Below the pieces are notes generated by a model that was not told where the DNA came from, made no database searches, and saw nothing but the letters and a program-made list of their open reading frames with translations. Below are positions 17,616-26,896 of a stretch of DNA of 64,000 nt, piece by piece. Origin of the DNA: Bog-159 sp963843255 (GTDB lineage: Bacteria; Acidobacteriota; Terriglobia; Bryobacterales; Bryobacteraceae). The position numbers and the translations under genes are program-made. Position 1 is the stretch's first letter. Each line of letters opens with the position of its first letter. The stretch lies in assembly GCA_963843255.1 (NCBI GenBank), contig CAWJJQ010000009.1:248001-312000 (forward strand), written 5' to 3'.

Positions 17616-18365
17616 CTAAAAGTTGACGATGCCCGCGAACGAATTGGCGTCCAGACTGGCGCCCCCTACCAGCACGCCGTCGATCTCCGGCTGCGCCATC
17701 AGGGTACGCACATTGTCCGGCTTTACGCTGCCGCCGTACAGGATACGAATCGCGTCGCCGGCCGCCTGCCCGTAATGCCCGCGGACCTGTGCCCGGATCA
17801 CCCGGTGCGTATCCGCCGCGATTTCCGGAGTCGCGGTCTTGCCAGTGCCGATCGCCCATACAGGCTCGTATGCGATCACGATGCGCGCAAACTGCTCGGC
17901 GCTCAACGGGCTGATGCCTTCTTTGAACTGGGTGGTGAGAACGTTCTCCGTCTCGCCTGACTCGCGGTGCTCCAAGCGCTCGCCCACGCACACGATCGGC
18001 GTCAGCCCAGCCTCCAGCGCTGCCACCGTCCGCTGCCGCACGGTCTCGTTCGTCTCACCGAAAAATTGCCGCCGCTCGCTATGCCCGATCAGCACATGCG
18101 AACAGCCTGAGGCCTTCAGCATCGGACCGGAAATCTCGCCCGTGAACGCGCCTTCTTTCGCCCAATACAAGTCCTGCCCGGCGATCCCGATGCGCGTGCC
18201 GTGGCTGGCGGCCACTGCCGCGGCGATGTTCGTGTACGGCGGCGCGATCACGATCTCGCAATGCTCCGCCTTCTCAACCAGAGGACGGAATTTCTCAAAA
18301 AACGATGTCGTTTCGGCGGGCGTCTTGTACATTTTCCAATTGCCCGCCATGATTGGCTTTCTCAT
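17616..18365 (-). CDS. tpiA: triosephosphate isomerase
   Basis: A 249-residue glycolytic enzyme interconverting glyceraldehyde 3-phosphate and dihydroxyacetone phosphate. Catalytic residues are visible: Asn and Lys in AGNWKMYK, His in IGHSERR, Glu in AYEPVWAIGTG, and the phosphate loop near YGGSVKPDN. Its ATG overlaps the deoB stop by four bases (ATGA), so it is the second gene of a deoB-tpiA operon instead of the common gap-pgk-tpi arrangement. Confidence 0.97.
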   Translation of the reverse strand: MRKPIMAGNWKMYKTPAETTSFFEKFRPLVEKAEHCEIVIAPPYTNIAAAVAASHGTRIGIAGQDLYWAKEGAFTGEISGPMLKASGCSHVLIGHSERRQFFGETNETVRQRTVAALEAGLTPIVCVGERLEHRESGETENVLTTQFKEGISPLSAEQFARIVIAYEPVWAIGTGKTATPEIAADTHRVIRAQVRGHYGQAAGDAIRILYGGSVKPDNVRTLMAQPEIDGVLVGGASLDANSFAGIVNF

Positions 18366-19525
18366 ATGATCTCCGGTAAGAAGGTGGCTCCGTTCGCGAT
18401 TTTCGCGCCGAAATTTTGAGCCACGGTCTGTCCAATATCGGATAGCGATGCGCGCAGCCCCAGGTTCACGCCTTGCCGCGCGCGCGGCCCGCTCACCAGC
18501 AGCGGGACATATTCGCGGCTATGATCGGTCGACGGCGTGGTGGGATCGCAGCCGTGATCGGCCGTCAAAATGGTCAGGTCGTCCGCGCGCTCCCGCGCAA
18601 AAAATCCGGGCAACCAGCGATCGAATTCTTCCAGCGCCGAGGCGTAGCCTTCCACATCGTTGCGGTGCCCGTATTGCTGGTCGAAGTCCACCAGGTTGAC
18701 GAAGATCAACCCCTCGTCGGACGATTCCATGGCCTTGAGCGTGTGCGCCATCCCATCGGCGTTGTTTTTGGTCTTTGCGTAATCGCGGATGCCGCGTCCC
18801 AGGAAGACATCGAAAATCTTGCCTACGCTGTGCACCGGCACGCCGTGGTCTTCGAGAACATCCAGCAGCATGCCGCGAGGCGGGGGCACGGCATAGTCTT
18901 TGCGATTGGGCGTGCGCGCGAACGTTCCGGCAGCGCCCGCGAAGGGACGGGCAATCACGCGTCCTACTTCATAAGGCCCGCGCAGCAGTTCGCGCGCCGT
19001 CTCGCAGATCTTGTATAGTTCCCACAGTGGGATCACTTCTTCATGCGCAGCTACCTGAAACACGCTGTCGGCCGACGTATATACAATCGGCGAGCCGGTG
19101 CGCATATGTTCCACGCCCAGTTCCTTGATAATCTCGGTTCCCGACGCGGCTTTATTTCCCAGCGTGTGGCGCGCGATGCGGCGCTCGAATTCGTCCATGA
19201 TGTCGCGCGGGAAACCATGCGGGAACAATGGAAACGGTTTCCCCAGGTGGATGCCGGCCATCTCCCAATGTCCCGTGGTGGTGTCTTTACCGGGAGATGC
19301 CAGTGCGCAACGCCCAAACGCCCCAGCGGGAGAGAGCGCGGCCGGCAGACCCTCCAGCGGCTTGATGTTTCCGAGTCCCAGCCGGCACATGTTCGGCAGA
19401 TGCAAGGGCCGCTGATGCGCGATGTTGCCGAGCGTGTCGCTGCCCTCATCGCCATAAGCGGCGGCGTCCGGCATCTCGCCAATGCCCACGCTATCCAGCA
19501 CTATCCATATGACCCGCCGAAACAC
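18362..19525 (-). CDS. deoB: phosphopentomutase
   Basis: A 387-residue alkaline-phosphatase-superfamily enzyme that interconverts (deoxy)ribose 1- and 5-phosphate in nucleoside salvage. Blocks: VLDSVGIGEMPDAAAYGDEG, DTTTGHWEMAG, NLVDFDQQYGHRND and LTADHGCDPTTPSTDHSREY, holding the metal ligands and phospho-Thr site. The start is GTG at 19525. It is divergent from the ROK kinase and coupled to tpiA, which would take the triose phosphate made when deoxyribose 5-phosphate is cleaved. Confidence 0.96.
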   Translation of the reverse strand: MFRRVIWIVLDSVGIGEMPDAAAYGDEGSDTLGNIAHQRPLHLPNMCRLGLGNIKPLEGLPAALSPAGAFGRCALASPGKDTTTGHWEMAGIHLGKPFPLFPHGFPRDIMDEFERRIARHTLGNKAASGTEIIKELGVEHMRTGSPIVYTSADSVFQVAAHEEVIPLWELYKICETARELLRGPYEVGRVIARPFAGAAGTFARTPNRKDYAVPPPRGMLLDVLEDHGVPVHSVGKIFDVFLGRGIRDYAKTKNNADGMAHTLKAMESSDEGLIFVNLVDFDQQYGHRNDVEGYASALEEFDRWLPGFFARERADDLTILTADHGCDPTTPSTDHSREYVPLLVSGPRARQGVNLGLRASLSDIGQTVAQNFGAKIANGATFLPEII

Positions 19526-19583
19526 AACTAGAATGTATCATCGTTACGCATTCGTATCTCGCCAGCGGAAACCGCGTTAAGCT

Positions 19584-20525
19584 ATGCCTTCAACTCAGAT
19601 GTCCACGACACCAAAGCTGACCGGCGCCATCGATATAGGAGGCACCAAGATCGCGGCCGCGCTGGTAGATTCCGAAGGACGGATCATCAGCCAGGCGGAA
19701 CGGCCCACCGAATCGCAGCGCGGCTTTCCGGACGGACTGGCGCGCACGGTCGCGCTGTTACGGGACCTGATCCGCGAAACCGGCGCGAAACTCGGCGGCA
19801 TAGGGATCGGATGCACCGGGCCGGTGGATCCGTTCACGGGAATTCTGGGCACGGTGGATCTTCTGCCCGGCTGGCAAGGCGGCGCGCTGGTGGATGGCTT
19901 GGCGGAGGCGTTCCAGGTTCCGGTCGCCATGGAAAACGATGCCGATGCCGCGGGTCTGGCCGAAGCGGTCTGGGGGGCGGGCCGCGGAAAGCGGCGGTTT
20001 CTGTACGTCACGGTCGGGACGGGCATCGGGGTCAGCATTATTCTCGACGGCGTGCTCTACCGCGGCGTGGATGGATCGCACCCGGAGATCGGCCACCAGG
20101 TGATTGATGCCTCCGGCCCGCTGTGTTATTGCGGCGCGCACGGTTGTTGGGAGAGCCTGGCGAGTGGTCCCGCTGTCGCCGTGTGGGCTAAGACTCGCAT
20201 GGGAGATCTGACCACCGAGCAGATTTGCCGGAAGGCGGAGTCCGGTGACCCCGCGGCCCTGGAGGTAATGGAGCGTCAGGGATACTATCTTGGTCTTGGC
20301 TTGGCCAACCTGGTTACGATTTTCTGTCCTGACATGATCGCTCTTGGCGGCGGCGTGATGAAGAGCGGGCACCTGTTCCTCGATCGTGCCCGCCAGGTGG
20401 TCCGCCAGATTTGCACCCTGGTTCCGGCGGATAAAGCGGAACTGGCCATAGCCAAGCTAGGCGCGGACACACCGCTGGTCGGGGCGGCCCAAGTGTGGCA
20501 TCACCGGTTCGATTCGCAAGAGTAA
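19584..20525 (+). CDS. ROK-family sugar kinase (glucokinase-like)
   Basis: A 313-residue cytosolic kinase. AIDIGGTKIAAALVD is the ATP-binding phosphate-1 motif, ENDADAAGLAE carries the catalytic Asp, and HPEIGHQVID with CYCGAHGCWE form the ROK zinc site (one His and three Cys). ROK members phosphorylate glucose, mannose, fructose or amino sugars. Co-location with a sugar permease and phosphorylases that release free glucose makes glucose or mannose likely (inference). It is the first gene of a ROK-SIS-MFS operon; the SIS gene starts five bases after its stop. Confidence 0.93.
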   Translation: MPSTQMSTTPKLTGAIDIGGTKIAAALVDSEGRIISQAERPTESQRGFPDGLARTVALLRDLIRETGAKLGGIGIGCTGPVDPFTGILGTVDLLPGWQGGALVDGLAEAFQVPVAMENDADAAGLAEAVWGAGRGKRRFLYVTVGTGIGVSIILDGVLYRGVDGSHPEIGHQVIDASGPLCYCGAHGCWESLASGPAVAVWAKTRMGDLTTEQICRKAESGDPAALEVMERQGYYLGLGLANLVTIFCPDMIALGGGVMKSGHLFLDRARQVVRQICTLVPADKAELAIAKLGADTPLVGAAQVWHHRFDSQE

Positions 20526-20529
20526 ATTC

Positions 20530-21561
20530 ATGCAATTCAAAAGATCAATGGTCGATGGGAATTATCTCCGCGACATCCTGGCGCAGCCGCGCGCGCTCGA
20601 AGACACCGTCGCGGGCCTGGCGGCCGCGCCCGCCCTCGCGCAGTTCACCGGATTCGACCAGATCGTGCTCACAGGTATGGGCGCGTCCTTCCATGCTTTG
20701 CAGCCGCTGCTGGTCCGCCTGGTGCAACACGGGTTTCACGCCATCGCGCTGGAGACTTCCGAACTTATTCATTACTTTGATGCCGCGCTGGTGCCGCATG
20801 CTCTGCTGATCGCAGTCTCACAGTCGGGCCGCAGTGTGGAGATCGTGCGTCTGCTGGATTTGGCCTCCGGGCGGGTCCGCACCATCGGCGTGACCAATAC
20901 GCCCGAATCGCCGCTGGCCGCGCGCGCGGATGCCACGGTGCTCACGCGTGCCGGCGTGGAATCTTCGGTCTCGTGCAAGACATTTGTGACTACGGTACTG
21001 GCGCTCGAATGGCTGGGAGCGGCGCTATGCGGCGCCGGTCGCAGCGAATTGGAGGAGACTCTGCGCCACGCTGCTCCCGCGGCCGAAGCGTATCTGGCCA
21101 ACTGGGAGGCGCACGCGGCCGCCCTGACCAGTCTGCTCGAAGGCATCCGCGCGATATTCGTGACGGGCCGGGGTGCATCCATGGCGGCGGCCGGTACCGG
21201 GGGCCTGATCCTGAAGGAATCCGCGCACTTTCACGCGGAAGGCATGACTTGTTCCGCCTTCCGCCACGGGCCTTACGAAATGTCCGGACCCGATGCTTTG
21301 ATGCTGGCTTTTGCCGGCGACCCGCGAACCACCGGCTTGAACGAAAACCTGGTGCGCGATGTGCGAAACGCCGGCGGCAAGGCTTACATGGTGGGGCCGC
21401 AGTCGGACCTGCCCGCCTTTCGCATTCCCGACGTGGCCCCTGCGATCCGGCCGGTTCTTGAAATGCTGCCCGTCCAAATCATCTCGCTGGCCCTGGCCGC
21501 CCTTGCCGGCCTCGAACCGGGCAATTTCAAACTGCTCACTAAAGTGACAACCATCGAATGA
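20530..21561 (+). CDS. double-SIS-domain sugar isomerase/deaminase-like protein
   Basis: A 343-residue protein with two sugar-isomerase (SIS) domains like the isomerase half of GlmS or AgaS/FrlB relatives. The first holds LTGMGASFHALQPLL and VSQSGRSVEIV; the second IFVTGRGASMAAAGTGGL and an E-S-A-H-F-H-AEGMTCSAFRHGP block typical of GlmS. It lacks the glutaminase domain, so it may act as an amino-sugar phosphate deaminase/isomerase. It lies between the ROK kinase and the permease, and its stop overlaps the permease start (ATGA). Confidence 0.88.
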   Translation: MQFKRSMVDGNYLRDILAQPRALEDTVAGLAAAPALAQFTGFDQIVLTGMGASFHALQPLLVRLVQHGFHAIALETSELIHYFDAALVPHALLIAVSQSGRSVEIVRLLDLASGRVRTIGVTNTPESPLAARADATVLTRAGVESSVSCKTFVTTVLALEWLGAALCGAGRSELEETLRHAAPAAEAYLANWEAHAAALTSLLEGIRAIFVTGRGASMAAAGTGGLILKESAHFHAEGMTCSAFRHGPYEMSGPDALMLAFAGDPRTTGLNENLVRDVRNAGGKAYMVGPQSDLPAFRIPDVAPAIRPVLEMLPVQIISLALAALAGLEPGNFKLLTKVTTIE

Positions 21562-22841
21562 GCCCCGCTAAATCAGAGGAGCGGCACCCCTACCTCGTGG
21601 GCGTGGTACTGGCGATCTTTTTTGTTATCGCGCTGCTGACCAACATCCTGGGACCGATCATTCCGGATATAATCCGCAGTTTCCACCTGAGCCTAACGGC
21701 CGCCGGATTCCTGCCGTTCGCCTTCTTCATCGCCTACGGGGTGGCGTCGATTCCCGCCGGAGTTCTGGTCGAATGGCTGGGTGAGAAGAAGGTGATTTTG
21801 GCCGGATTTGCGCTGGCATTAGCGGGCGCGCTGTTTTTCGCCATCGTCCCGGTGTACGCGGTTGCCATCACGTCGCTCTTTTTGATTGGGGTGGGGATGG
21901 CCATGCTTCAAGTTGCCATCAACCCGCTGATGCGGGTGGCCGGCGGTTCGGAGCATTTTGCCTTCAACGCGACGTTGTCTCAGTTGGTGTTCGGCGGCGC
22001 ATCGTTCCTCAGCCCGCTGGTCTACTCATACCTGGTGCGTGGCTTGGAAAAAGGTGCGACGCCCGATTCCCCTCTGCTGATCCGGCTGTTGGGGGCGGTG
22101 GTGCCGCCGGGGCTCTCGTGGGTTTCGGTCTACTGGATTCTGGCTTCGGGATCGGCCCTCATGATCGTAATGTTGGCCATGATCCGCTTTCCGAAAATCG
22201 AACGGCAGGAAGACGAGATCACGGGAAGCTGGCAGACGCACCTCAGTGTCTTTCGCATGCCGGTAGTGCTGCTGTTCTTCGCCAGCACCTTCTTCTATGT
22301 GGGCGCCGAACAGGGCACCTCCAACTGGATGTCACAGTACCTGGTGACTTATCATCACTGCGACCCGCAAACCACGGGGGCCCTGGCAGTCTCCTGGTTC
22401 TGGGGCCTGATGACGGCCGGTTGTGTAATCGGGGTAATCTTGCTGCGCCGGTTCGATTCGCGGCACGTGCTGATTGGCGGCTCGGTACTGACGATCATCA
22501 TGTTGACCATCGCCATGACGGGCTCGGATGCGGTCTCGGTAGTGGCCTTCCCGCTGGTGGGCCTGGGGGCCAGCGCCATGTGGCCGGTGATCGTTTCGCT
22601 GGGGTTGAATTCTGTAAGCGAGCACCACGGCACGGTGTCCGGCATCCTGTGCACGGGGATCGCGGGCGGCGCAGTGGTGCCTCTGGGCATCGGCTATCTG
22701 AGCGACCACTTCGGGCTGCGCACCGGCATCCTGCTGTTGTACCTGGCTTTCGGCTGGGTGCTGAGCATCGGCTTCTGGGCGAATCCTATCGTGAACAACG
22801 AGACCGTTGCTAGCCGGACGAAGGTCAACCAGTCCGCTTAG
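21558..22841 (+). CDS. MFS sugar permease (FucP/GlcP-like)
   Basis: A 427-residue inner-membrane transporter with about twelve hydrophobic helices in two halves separated by the loop FPKIERQEDEITGSW. Similarity is to the FHS (fucose-galactose-glucose:H+ symporter) branch of the major facilitator superfamily. Start overlaps the SIS gene by four bases. As third gene after the kinase and SIS protein it probably imports the monosaccharide or amino sugar the operon processes. It could also serve disaccharide uptake for the phosphorylase operon. Confidence 0.9.
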   Translation: MSPAKSEERHPYLVGVVLAIFFVIALLTNILGPIIPDIIRSFHLSLTAAGFLPFAFFIAYGVASIPAGVLVEWLGEKKVILAGFALALAGALFFAIVPVYAVAITSLFLIGVGMAMLQVAINPLMRVAGGSEHFAFNATLSQLVFGGASFLSPLVYSYLVRGLEKGATPDSPLLIRLLGAVVPPGLSWVSVYWILASGSALMIVMLAMIRFPKIERQEDEITGSWQTHLSVFRMPVVLLFFASTFFYVGAEQGTSNWMSQYLVTYHHCDPQTTGALAVSWFWGLMTAGCVIGVILLRRFDSRHVLIGGSVLTIIMLTIAMTGSDAVSVVAFPLVGLGASAMWPVIVSLGLNSVSEHHGTVSGILCTGIAGGAVVPLGIGYLSDHFGLRTGILLLYLAFGWVLSIGFWANPIVNNETVASRTKVNQSA

Positions 22842-22998
22842 GGCCGCTACAGGTTTTTCCCGGTACTCCTACTCCCACGGCCGCGGTAAAAATGCGGGGG
22901 GTTTTCCTTATTCGGCGTTTGTCACCTTTTTATATGATACGCATCGTTAGAGCAATGGCCTCTCGCTGTGGCCTTGGCCCAGGTAAGAAGGAGACGAC

Positions 22999-24951
22999 AT
23001 GAAGACCATGCTATTGGTCGCGCTTGCGACCCTGCTGCTGGTATTGCTGCCGTTGGCCGGACAGCAGCTACAACCGGCAGCTACCACCCCGCATTGGACT
23101 GTGATTGCGTGGAACGATCTTGGGATGCATTGCCTGGATAAGGATTACTCTGTCTTTGGCATCCTGCCCCCATTCAACAATCTGCACGTGCAGCTTATCG
23201 ATAACACCGGAAAACTGGTACGCAGTTCGACCGGGTACACCATTACGTACCAGGGTATGAAGGACTCCACCGGCTCGATCACCACCATCTCGGCCCTGCA
23301 CAACAATTTTTGGCAGTATGTTCTGCCGCTATTCGGCGCGTCGCCTGCCCGCAACGTGGGCCTTACGGGGCAAGCCATGCCGGGATCGACCAACACGCCG
23401 CAAGCGCTGGCGACGTTCGACACGACCTACTATTATTTCGGCGCGACCGGCATCCCTATCGTGCCGGTAGACAATGCCGGCAACACCAACACGTATCCGA
23501 TGATGCGGATTGTAGCGGCGAATGCGGGCGGTAATCTGGCCAGCACGGCGGTAGACCTGCCGGTCTCGAGCGAGATGACCTGCATCGGCTGCCACGCTTC
23601 AGGATCGCAGCAAGCCGCCATGCCCCCAGGCGGATGGGTGTACAACGGGAACGCGGACAAAGATTACAAGCTGAACATTCTGCGCTTCCACGATCAACTG
23701 CCGCAGAATCCCGCGCTGTACCAGCAGACGCTCACCCAAGCCGGTTATCCGAAAGGGCTGGAGAGTGCCGCGAATTCGGGGACGCCCGTATTGTGCGCCC
23801 GCTGCCACCTGTCGAACGCGCTGGCGCCATACGGAGTTCCCGGGATTGTGGGCGTGCCGCCGCTGACGCAATCGCAGCACGCCTTCCACGCCAACGTCAT
23901 CGATCCGTTGAGCGGCCTGCCGCTCGACAGCGAGAATAACCGCAATGCATGCTACAACTGCCATCCCGGTTCGACGACCCGCTGCCTGCGGGGCGCCATG
24001 GGCAGCGCCGTCGCCTCGGACGGTACCATGATGATGCAATGCCAGAGCTGCCACGGCGGCATGAGCTCGGTCGGGGCTACCACCCGGCAGGGCTGGCTGG
24101 ACGAACCCAGCTGCCAGGCATGCCATACCGGCACCGCGGTACAAAACAACGGGCAGATCCGGTACACCAACGCCATCGACGTGAACGGCGCGTTGCGGAT
24201 ACCGGTGAATAGCACGTTCGCGACCAGCCCGAATACGCCCTCCGCGCCCTACAGCCTGTTTAAGGTTTCGTTCGGACACGGCAACCTGCAGTGCGAGGCC
24301 TGCCACGGGCCGACCCACGCCGAGTATCCGACCTCAGAGGTGAACGATAACATTCAAACCCAGAACCTGCAGAAGCACACCGGCCCGCTGGCGGACTGCG
24401 GCGCGTGCCACCAGCCGGTACCCGCCACGGTGACGGGCGGTCCGCACGGCATGCATCCGACCGGCCAGGGTTGGGTGAACGGGCACTCCGACGCGGTGAA
24501 TGGAGGCAGCGGCGTGGTGCCCTGCCAGAACTGCCACGACAGCACCTATACGGGCACGGTGCTTTCTTATTCGCAGGCCAATCGTACGCTGACGACGCAG
24601 TACGGCACGAAGAGCTTCTTCCGGGGCTTCCAGGTCAGCTGCTACACCTGCCACAACGGGCCCGGCAGCGATGCCAGGAGTCCTTACCGGCAGCCGGCGA
24701 TGACCAGCGGCTCGGCCTCGACCACGGGTCCAAACCCGGTGGGCGTGACCCTCGCCGGAGCCGATCCCAACGGGCTCCCGCTGACATACCGTATCGTCTC
24801 GCAACCAGTGAACGGTACGGTGGCCCTGAATGGCAAGGTGGGCACCTACATGCCGGCGGCGGGCTTCAAGGGCACCGACTCGTTCACTTTCGCCGCCTTC
24901 GACGGCAAGGTGGACTCCAACCTGGGCACCATCACGGTGACAGTGAACTAG
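22999..24951 (+). CDS. exported nine-haem-motif cytochrome c with cadherin-like C-terminal domain
   Basis: A 650-residue exported protein. Signal peptide about 1-21 (LLVALATLLLVLLPLAGQQ). Nine CxxCH haem-attachment motifs start at about residues 195, 266, 318, 348, 372, 432, 467, 509 and 548. The N-terminal 190 residues have no haem motif and look beta-rich (WNDLGMHCLDKDYSVFGI). The last 80 residues form an Ig/cadherin-like domain ending SFTFAAFDGKVDSNLGTITV, a common cell-surface adhesion module. A strong ribosome site GAAGGAGA precedes the ATG. Likely extracytoplasmic electron transfer, possibly anchored at the surface; partner unknown. Confidence 0.9.
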   Translation: MKTMLLVALATLLLVLLPLAGQQLQPAATTPHWTVIAWNDLGMHCLDKDYSVFGILPPFNNLHVQLIDNTGKLVRSSTGYTITYQGMKDSTGSITTISALHNNFWQYVLPLFGASPARNVGLTGQAMPGSTNTPQALATFDTTYYYFGATGIPIVPVDNAGNTNTYPMMRIVAANAGGNLASTAVDLPVSSEMTCIGCHASGSQQAAMPPGGWVYNGNADKDYKLNILRFHDQLPQNPALYQQTLTQAGYPKGLESAANSGTPVLCARCHLSNALAPYGVPGIVGVPPLTQSQHAFHANVIDPLSGLPLDSENNRNACYNCHPGSTTRCLRGAMGSAVASDGTMMMQCQSCHGGMSSVGATTRQGWLDEPSCQACHTGTAVQNNGQIRYTNAIDVNGALRIPVNSTFATSPNTPSAPYSLFKVSFGHGNLQCEACHGPTHAEYPTSEVNDNIQTQNLQKHTGPLADCGACHQPVPATVTGGPHGMHPTGQGWVNGHSDAVNGGSGVVPCQNCHDSTYTGTVLSYSQANRTLTTQYGTKSFFRGFQVSCYTCHNGPGSDARSPYRQPAMTSGSASTTGPNPVGVTLAGADPNGLPLTYRIVSQPVNGTVALNGKVGTYMPAAGFKGTDSFTFAAFDGKVDSNLGTITVTVN

Positions 24952-24964
24952 GGGCTCCTGTAGC

Positions 24965-24994
24965 GGGGCTGCCGGAGTGCGGTCCGGCAGCCCC
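24965..24994 (+). terminator. perfect 12-bp hairpin after the multihaem cytochrome gene
   Basis: GGGGCTGCCGGA (24965-24976) pairs fully with TCCGGCAGCCCC (24983-24994) around a six-base loop, 13 bases after the stop codon. There is no T-tract, so it may end transcription weakly or protect the 3' end. It separates the cytochrome from the GH39 gene. Confidence 0.6.
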
Positions 24995-25033
24995 ACACGG
25001 CGGTGGCCGCGTCAGTTATGCTACGGCGTGACG

Positions 25034-26704
25034 ATGCGGATGCTCTTAGTGTATTTGTCGGCGGTAACGCTGGCCGCGGCGCAGGACCACGCGACGATCC
25101 GGATGAATGCGGCGGAGCGGATGGGATGGTGGGAGCCGATCAGCGCATTCTTCGGCTATGACGAGCCCAATTACACCTACACCAACAACGGGCGCAAGCT
25201 GATCGGCGAACTGGCGGCGCTATCGGAAACGCCGGTCTACATTCGCACGCACTTCCTGCTGGCCACCGGCGACGGCAAGCCGGGGCTGAAGTGGGGATCG
25301 ACCAACGCCTACACCGAAGATGCCGCGGGCCGGCCGGTGTACGACTGGACGATTACGGACCGCATCTTCGATACTTACCTGCGGGCGGGGGCGAAGCCGT
25401 TTGTGGAGATCGGCTTCATGCCGCAGGCGCTTTCGGTGAAGCCGGAGCCCTACCAGCCTTTGTGGATTCCGGGCGCGCGAAACGAACAGTACAACATCGG
25501 CTGGACGTATCCGCCTAAGGACTACGGGAAGTGGGAAGAGCTGGTCTACCAGTGGGTGCGTCACGCGGCGGAGAAGTATGGACGGGAGGAAGTGGAATCG
25601 TGGTATTGGGAGGTGTGGAACGAGCCGGATATCGGCTACTGGCACGGCACACCCGAAGAATACGACAAGCTCTACGACTACGCGGCGGCGGGAGTGAAGC
25701 GCGCGCTGCCGGCGGCGAAGGTCGGCGGCCCGGCGACTACGGGGCCGTCGGGACAAAGGGCGGCGGAATACTTACGGCAGTTTCTGGAGCACTGCGCGAG
25801 CGGTAAGAACGATGCCACGGGAACCACCGGGGCGCCCCTCGATTTCATTACCTACCATGCGAAAGGGCGTCCGGAAGTGGCCGACGGCCATGTGCGCATG
25901 GGGATTGCCAAGCAGGCGGCGGACGTGGACAGCGGACTGCGCATCGTAGCTTCGTTTGCGAAGTTCCGGAATCTGCCCATCGTGTTGAGCGAATCCGATC
26001 CGGAGGGGTGCGCGGCGTGCTCTGCGCGGGTTTATCCGCCGAACGCCTATCGCAACGGCACGCTCTATCCGGCCTACACGGCGGCGATGATGAAGGAGAT
26101 TTATGAACTGGCGGCGAGGCGCGGCGCCAATATAGCGGGCATGCTGACGTGGGCATTCGAATTCGAGGATCAGCCATATTTCGACGGCTTCCGCACGCTG
26201 GCAACGAACGGCATCGACAAGCCGGTATTGAACCTGTTCCGCATGGCGGGCTTGATGCGCGGAGAGCGGATTAAGGCGGAAAGCGACCGGGCCATGGATG
26301 CCGAGGAACTGGAGCGGCATGGCGTGCGCGGTCCGGCGGTGGTGGACGCGCTGGCGGCGCGCGCGGAGCGCAGTGCGGCGATCCTGGTCTGGAACTATCA
26401 CGACGACGACATTGCGGCGGCGGATGCAACGGTGGAATTGCATGTTCAAGGCATGCCGAACGGGGTGCGGCGGGTGATGCTGCGCCATTACCGGATCGAT
26501 CAGTCGCACAGCAACGCCTACACGGCGTGGCAGCGGATGGGTGCGCCGCAGCAGCCGGCGGCGGAACAGTATGCGGCGCTGGAGTCCGCAGGGCAGTTGC
26601 AGATGCTCGAATCGCCGCGCTGGATGGAGGTGCGGTCCGGCGAAATACGGATTGAGTTTGTTTTGCCTCGACAGGGCGTGTCGCTGCTCGAGATCGCGTG
26701 GTGA
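25034..26704 (+). CDS. secreted glycoside hydrolase family 39 (beta-xylosidase-like)
   Basis: A 556-residue exported protein with a short signal peptide (MRMLLVYLSAVTLAAAQ). The TIM barrel shows the GH39 signature: acid/base Glu in VWNEPD (E197) and probable nucleophile Glu in LSESDPEG (E320). A beta-sandwich C-terminal region follows (about 400-556), ending with a VSLLEIAW strand. GH39 includes beta-xylosidases and alpha-L-iduronidases; plant-polymer context favours xylosidase-like activity. I chose ATG at 25034 because the signal peptide starts there; ATG at 25040 is equally possible. Confidence 0.88.
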   Translation: MRMLLVYLSAVTLAAAQDHATIRMNAAERMGWWEPISAFFGYDEPNYTYTNNGRKLIGELAALSETPVYIRTHFLLATGDGKPGLKWGSTNAYTEDAAGRPVYDWTITDRIFDTYLRAGAKPFVEIGFMPQALSVKPEPYQPLWIPGARNEQYNIGWTYPPKDYGKWEELVYQWVRHAAEKYGREEVESWYWEVWNEPDIGYWHGTPEEYDKLYDYAAAGVKRALPAAKVGGPATTGPSGQRAAEYLRQFLEHCASGKNDATGTTGAPLDFITYHAKGRPEVADGHVRMGIAKQAADVDSGLRIVASFAKFRNLPIVLSESDPEGCAACSARVYPPNAYRNGTLYPAYTAAMMKEIYELAARRGANIAGMLTWAFEFEDQPYFDGFRTLATNGIDKPVLNLFRMAGLMRGERIKAESDRAMDAEELERHGVRGPAVVDALAARAERSAAILVWNYHDDDIAAADATVELHVQGMPNGVRRVMLRHYRIDQSHSNAYTAWQRMGAPQQPAAEQYAALESAGQLQMLESPRWMEVRSGEIRIEFVLPRQGVSLLEIAW

Positions 26705-26757
26705 GTTTAGGGCCAAACGCAACTTAGTTTTTGGCGGATGGGAATTCTGCATGAATT

Positions 26758-26876
26758 GTAGGGCAGGCCCGTGGCCTGCGAGTGCCTCTCAGGCCCGCTC
26801 TTCGAGTTGCATCAACCGCCCGTCGCAAGAAAGATGGCGGCCTTAGAGGCCGCCGCAGGCAGAGTGCCTGCCCCAC
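26758..26876. repeat. palindromic repeat element (MITE/REP-like)
   Basis: A 119-base intergenic block bounded by GTAGGGCAGGC (26758-26768) and GCCTGCCCCAC (26866-26876), an inverted repeat with one mismatch. Inside each end is a second inverted pair, GCCTGC and GCAGGC, and towards the right a near-perfect hairpin GGCGGCCT-TAG-AGGCCGCC (26836-26854). No open reading frame is inside. The nested terminal inverted repeats look like a non-autonomous mobile repeat or REP-type element. No other copy was recognised in this window. Confidence 0.6.
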
Positions 26877-26896
26877 GATCTGCCCGGAATATTGGG

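Noticed and set aside
9451..22841. A single regulon covering all sugar genes
   Set aside because: The operons have different directions and control regions, and no shared operator sequence could be shown.
22919..22938. TTGTCA and TATGAT before the multihaem cytochrome gene
   Set aside because: The spacer is only eight bases, so they cannot form one sigma70 promoter.
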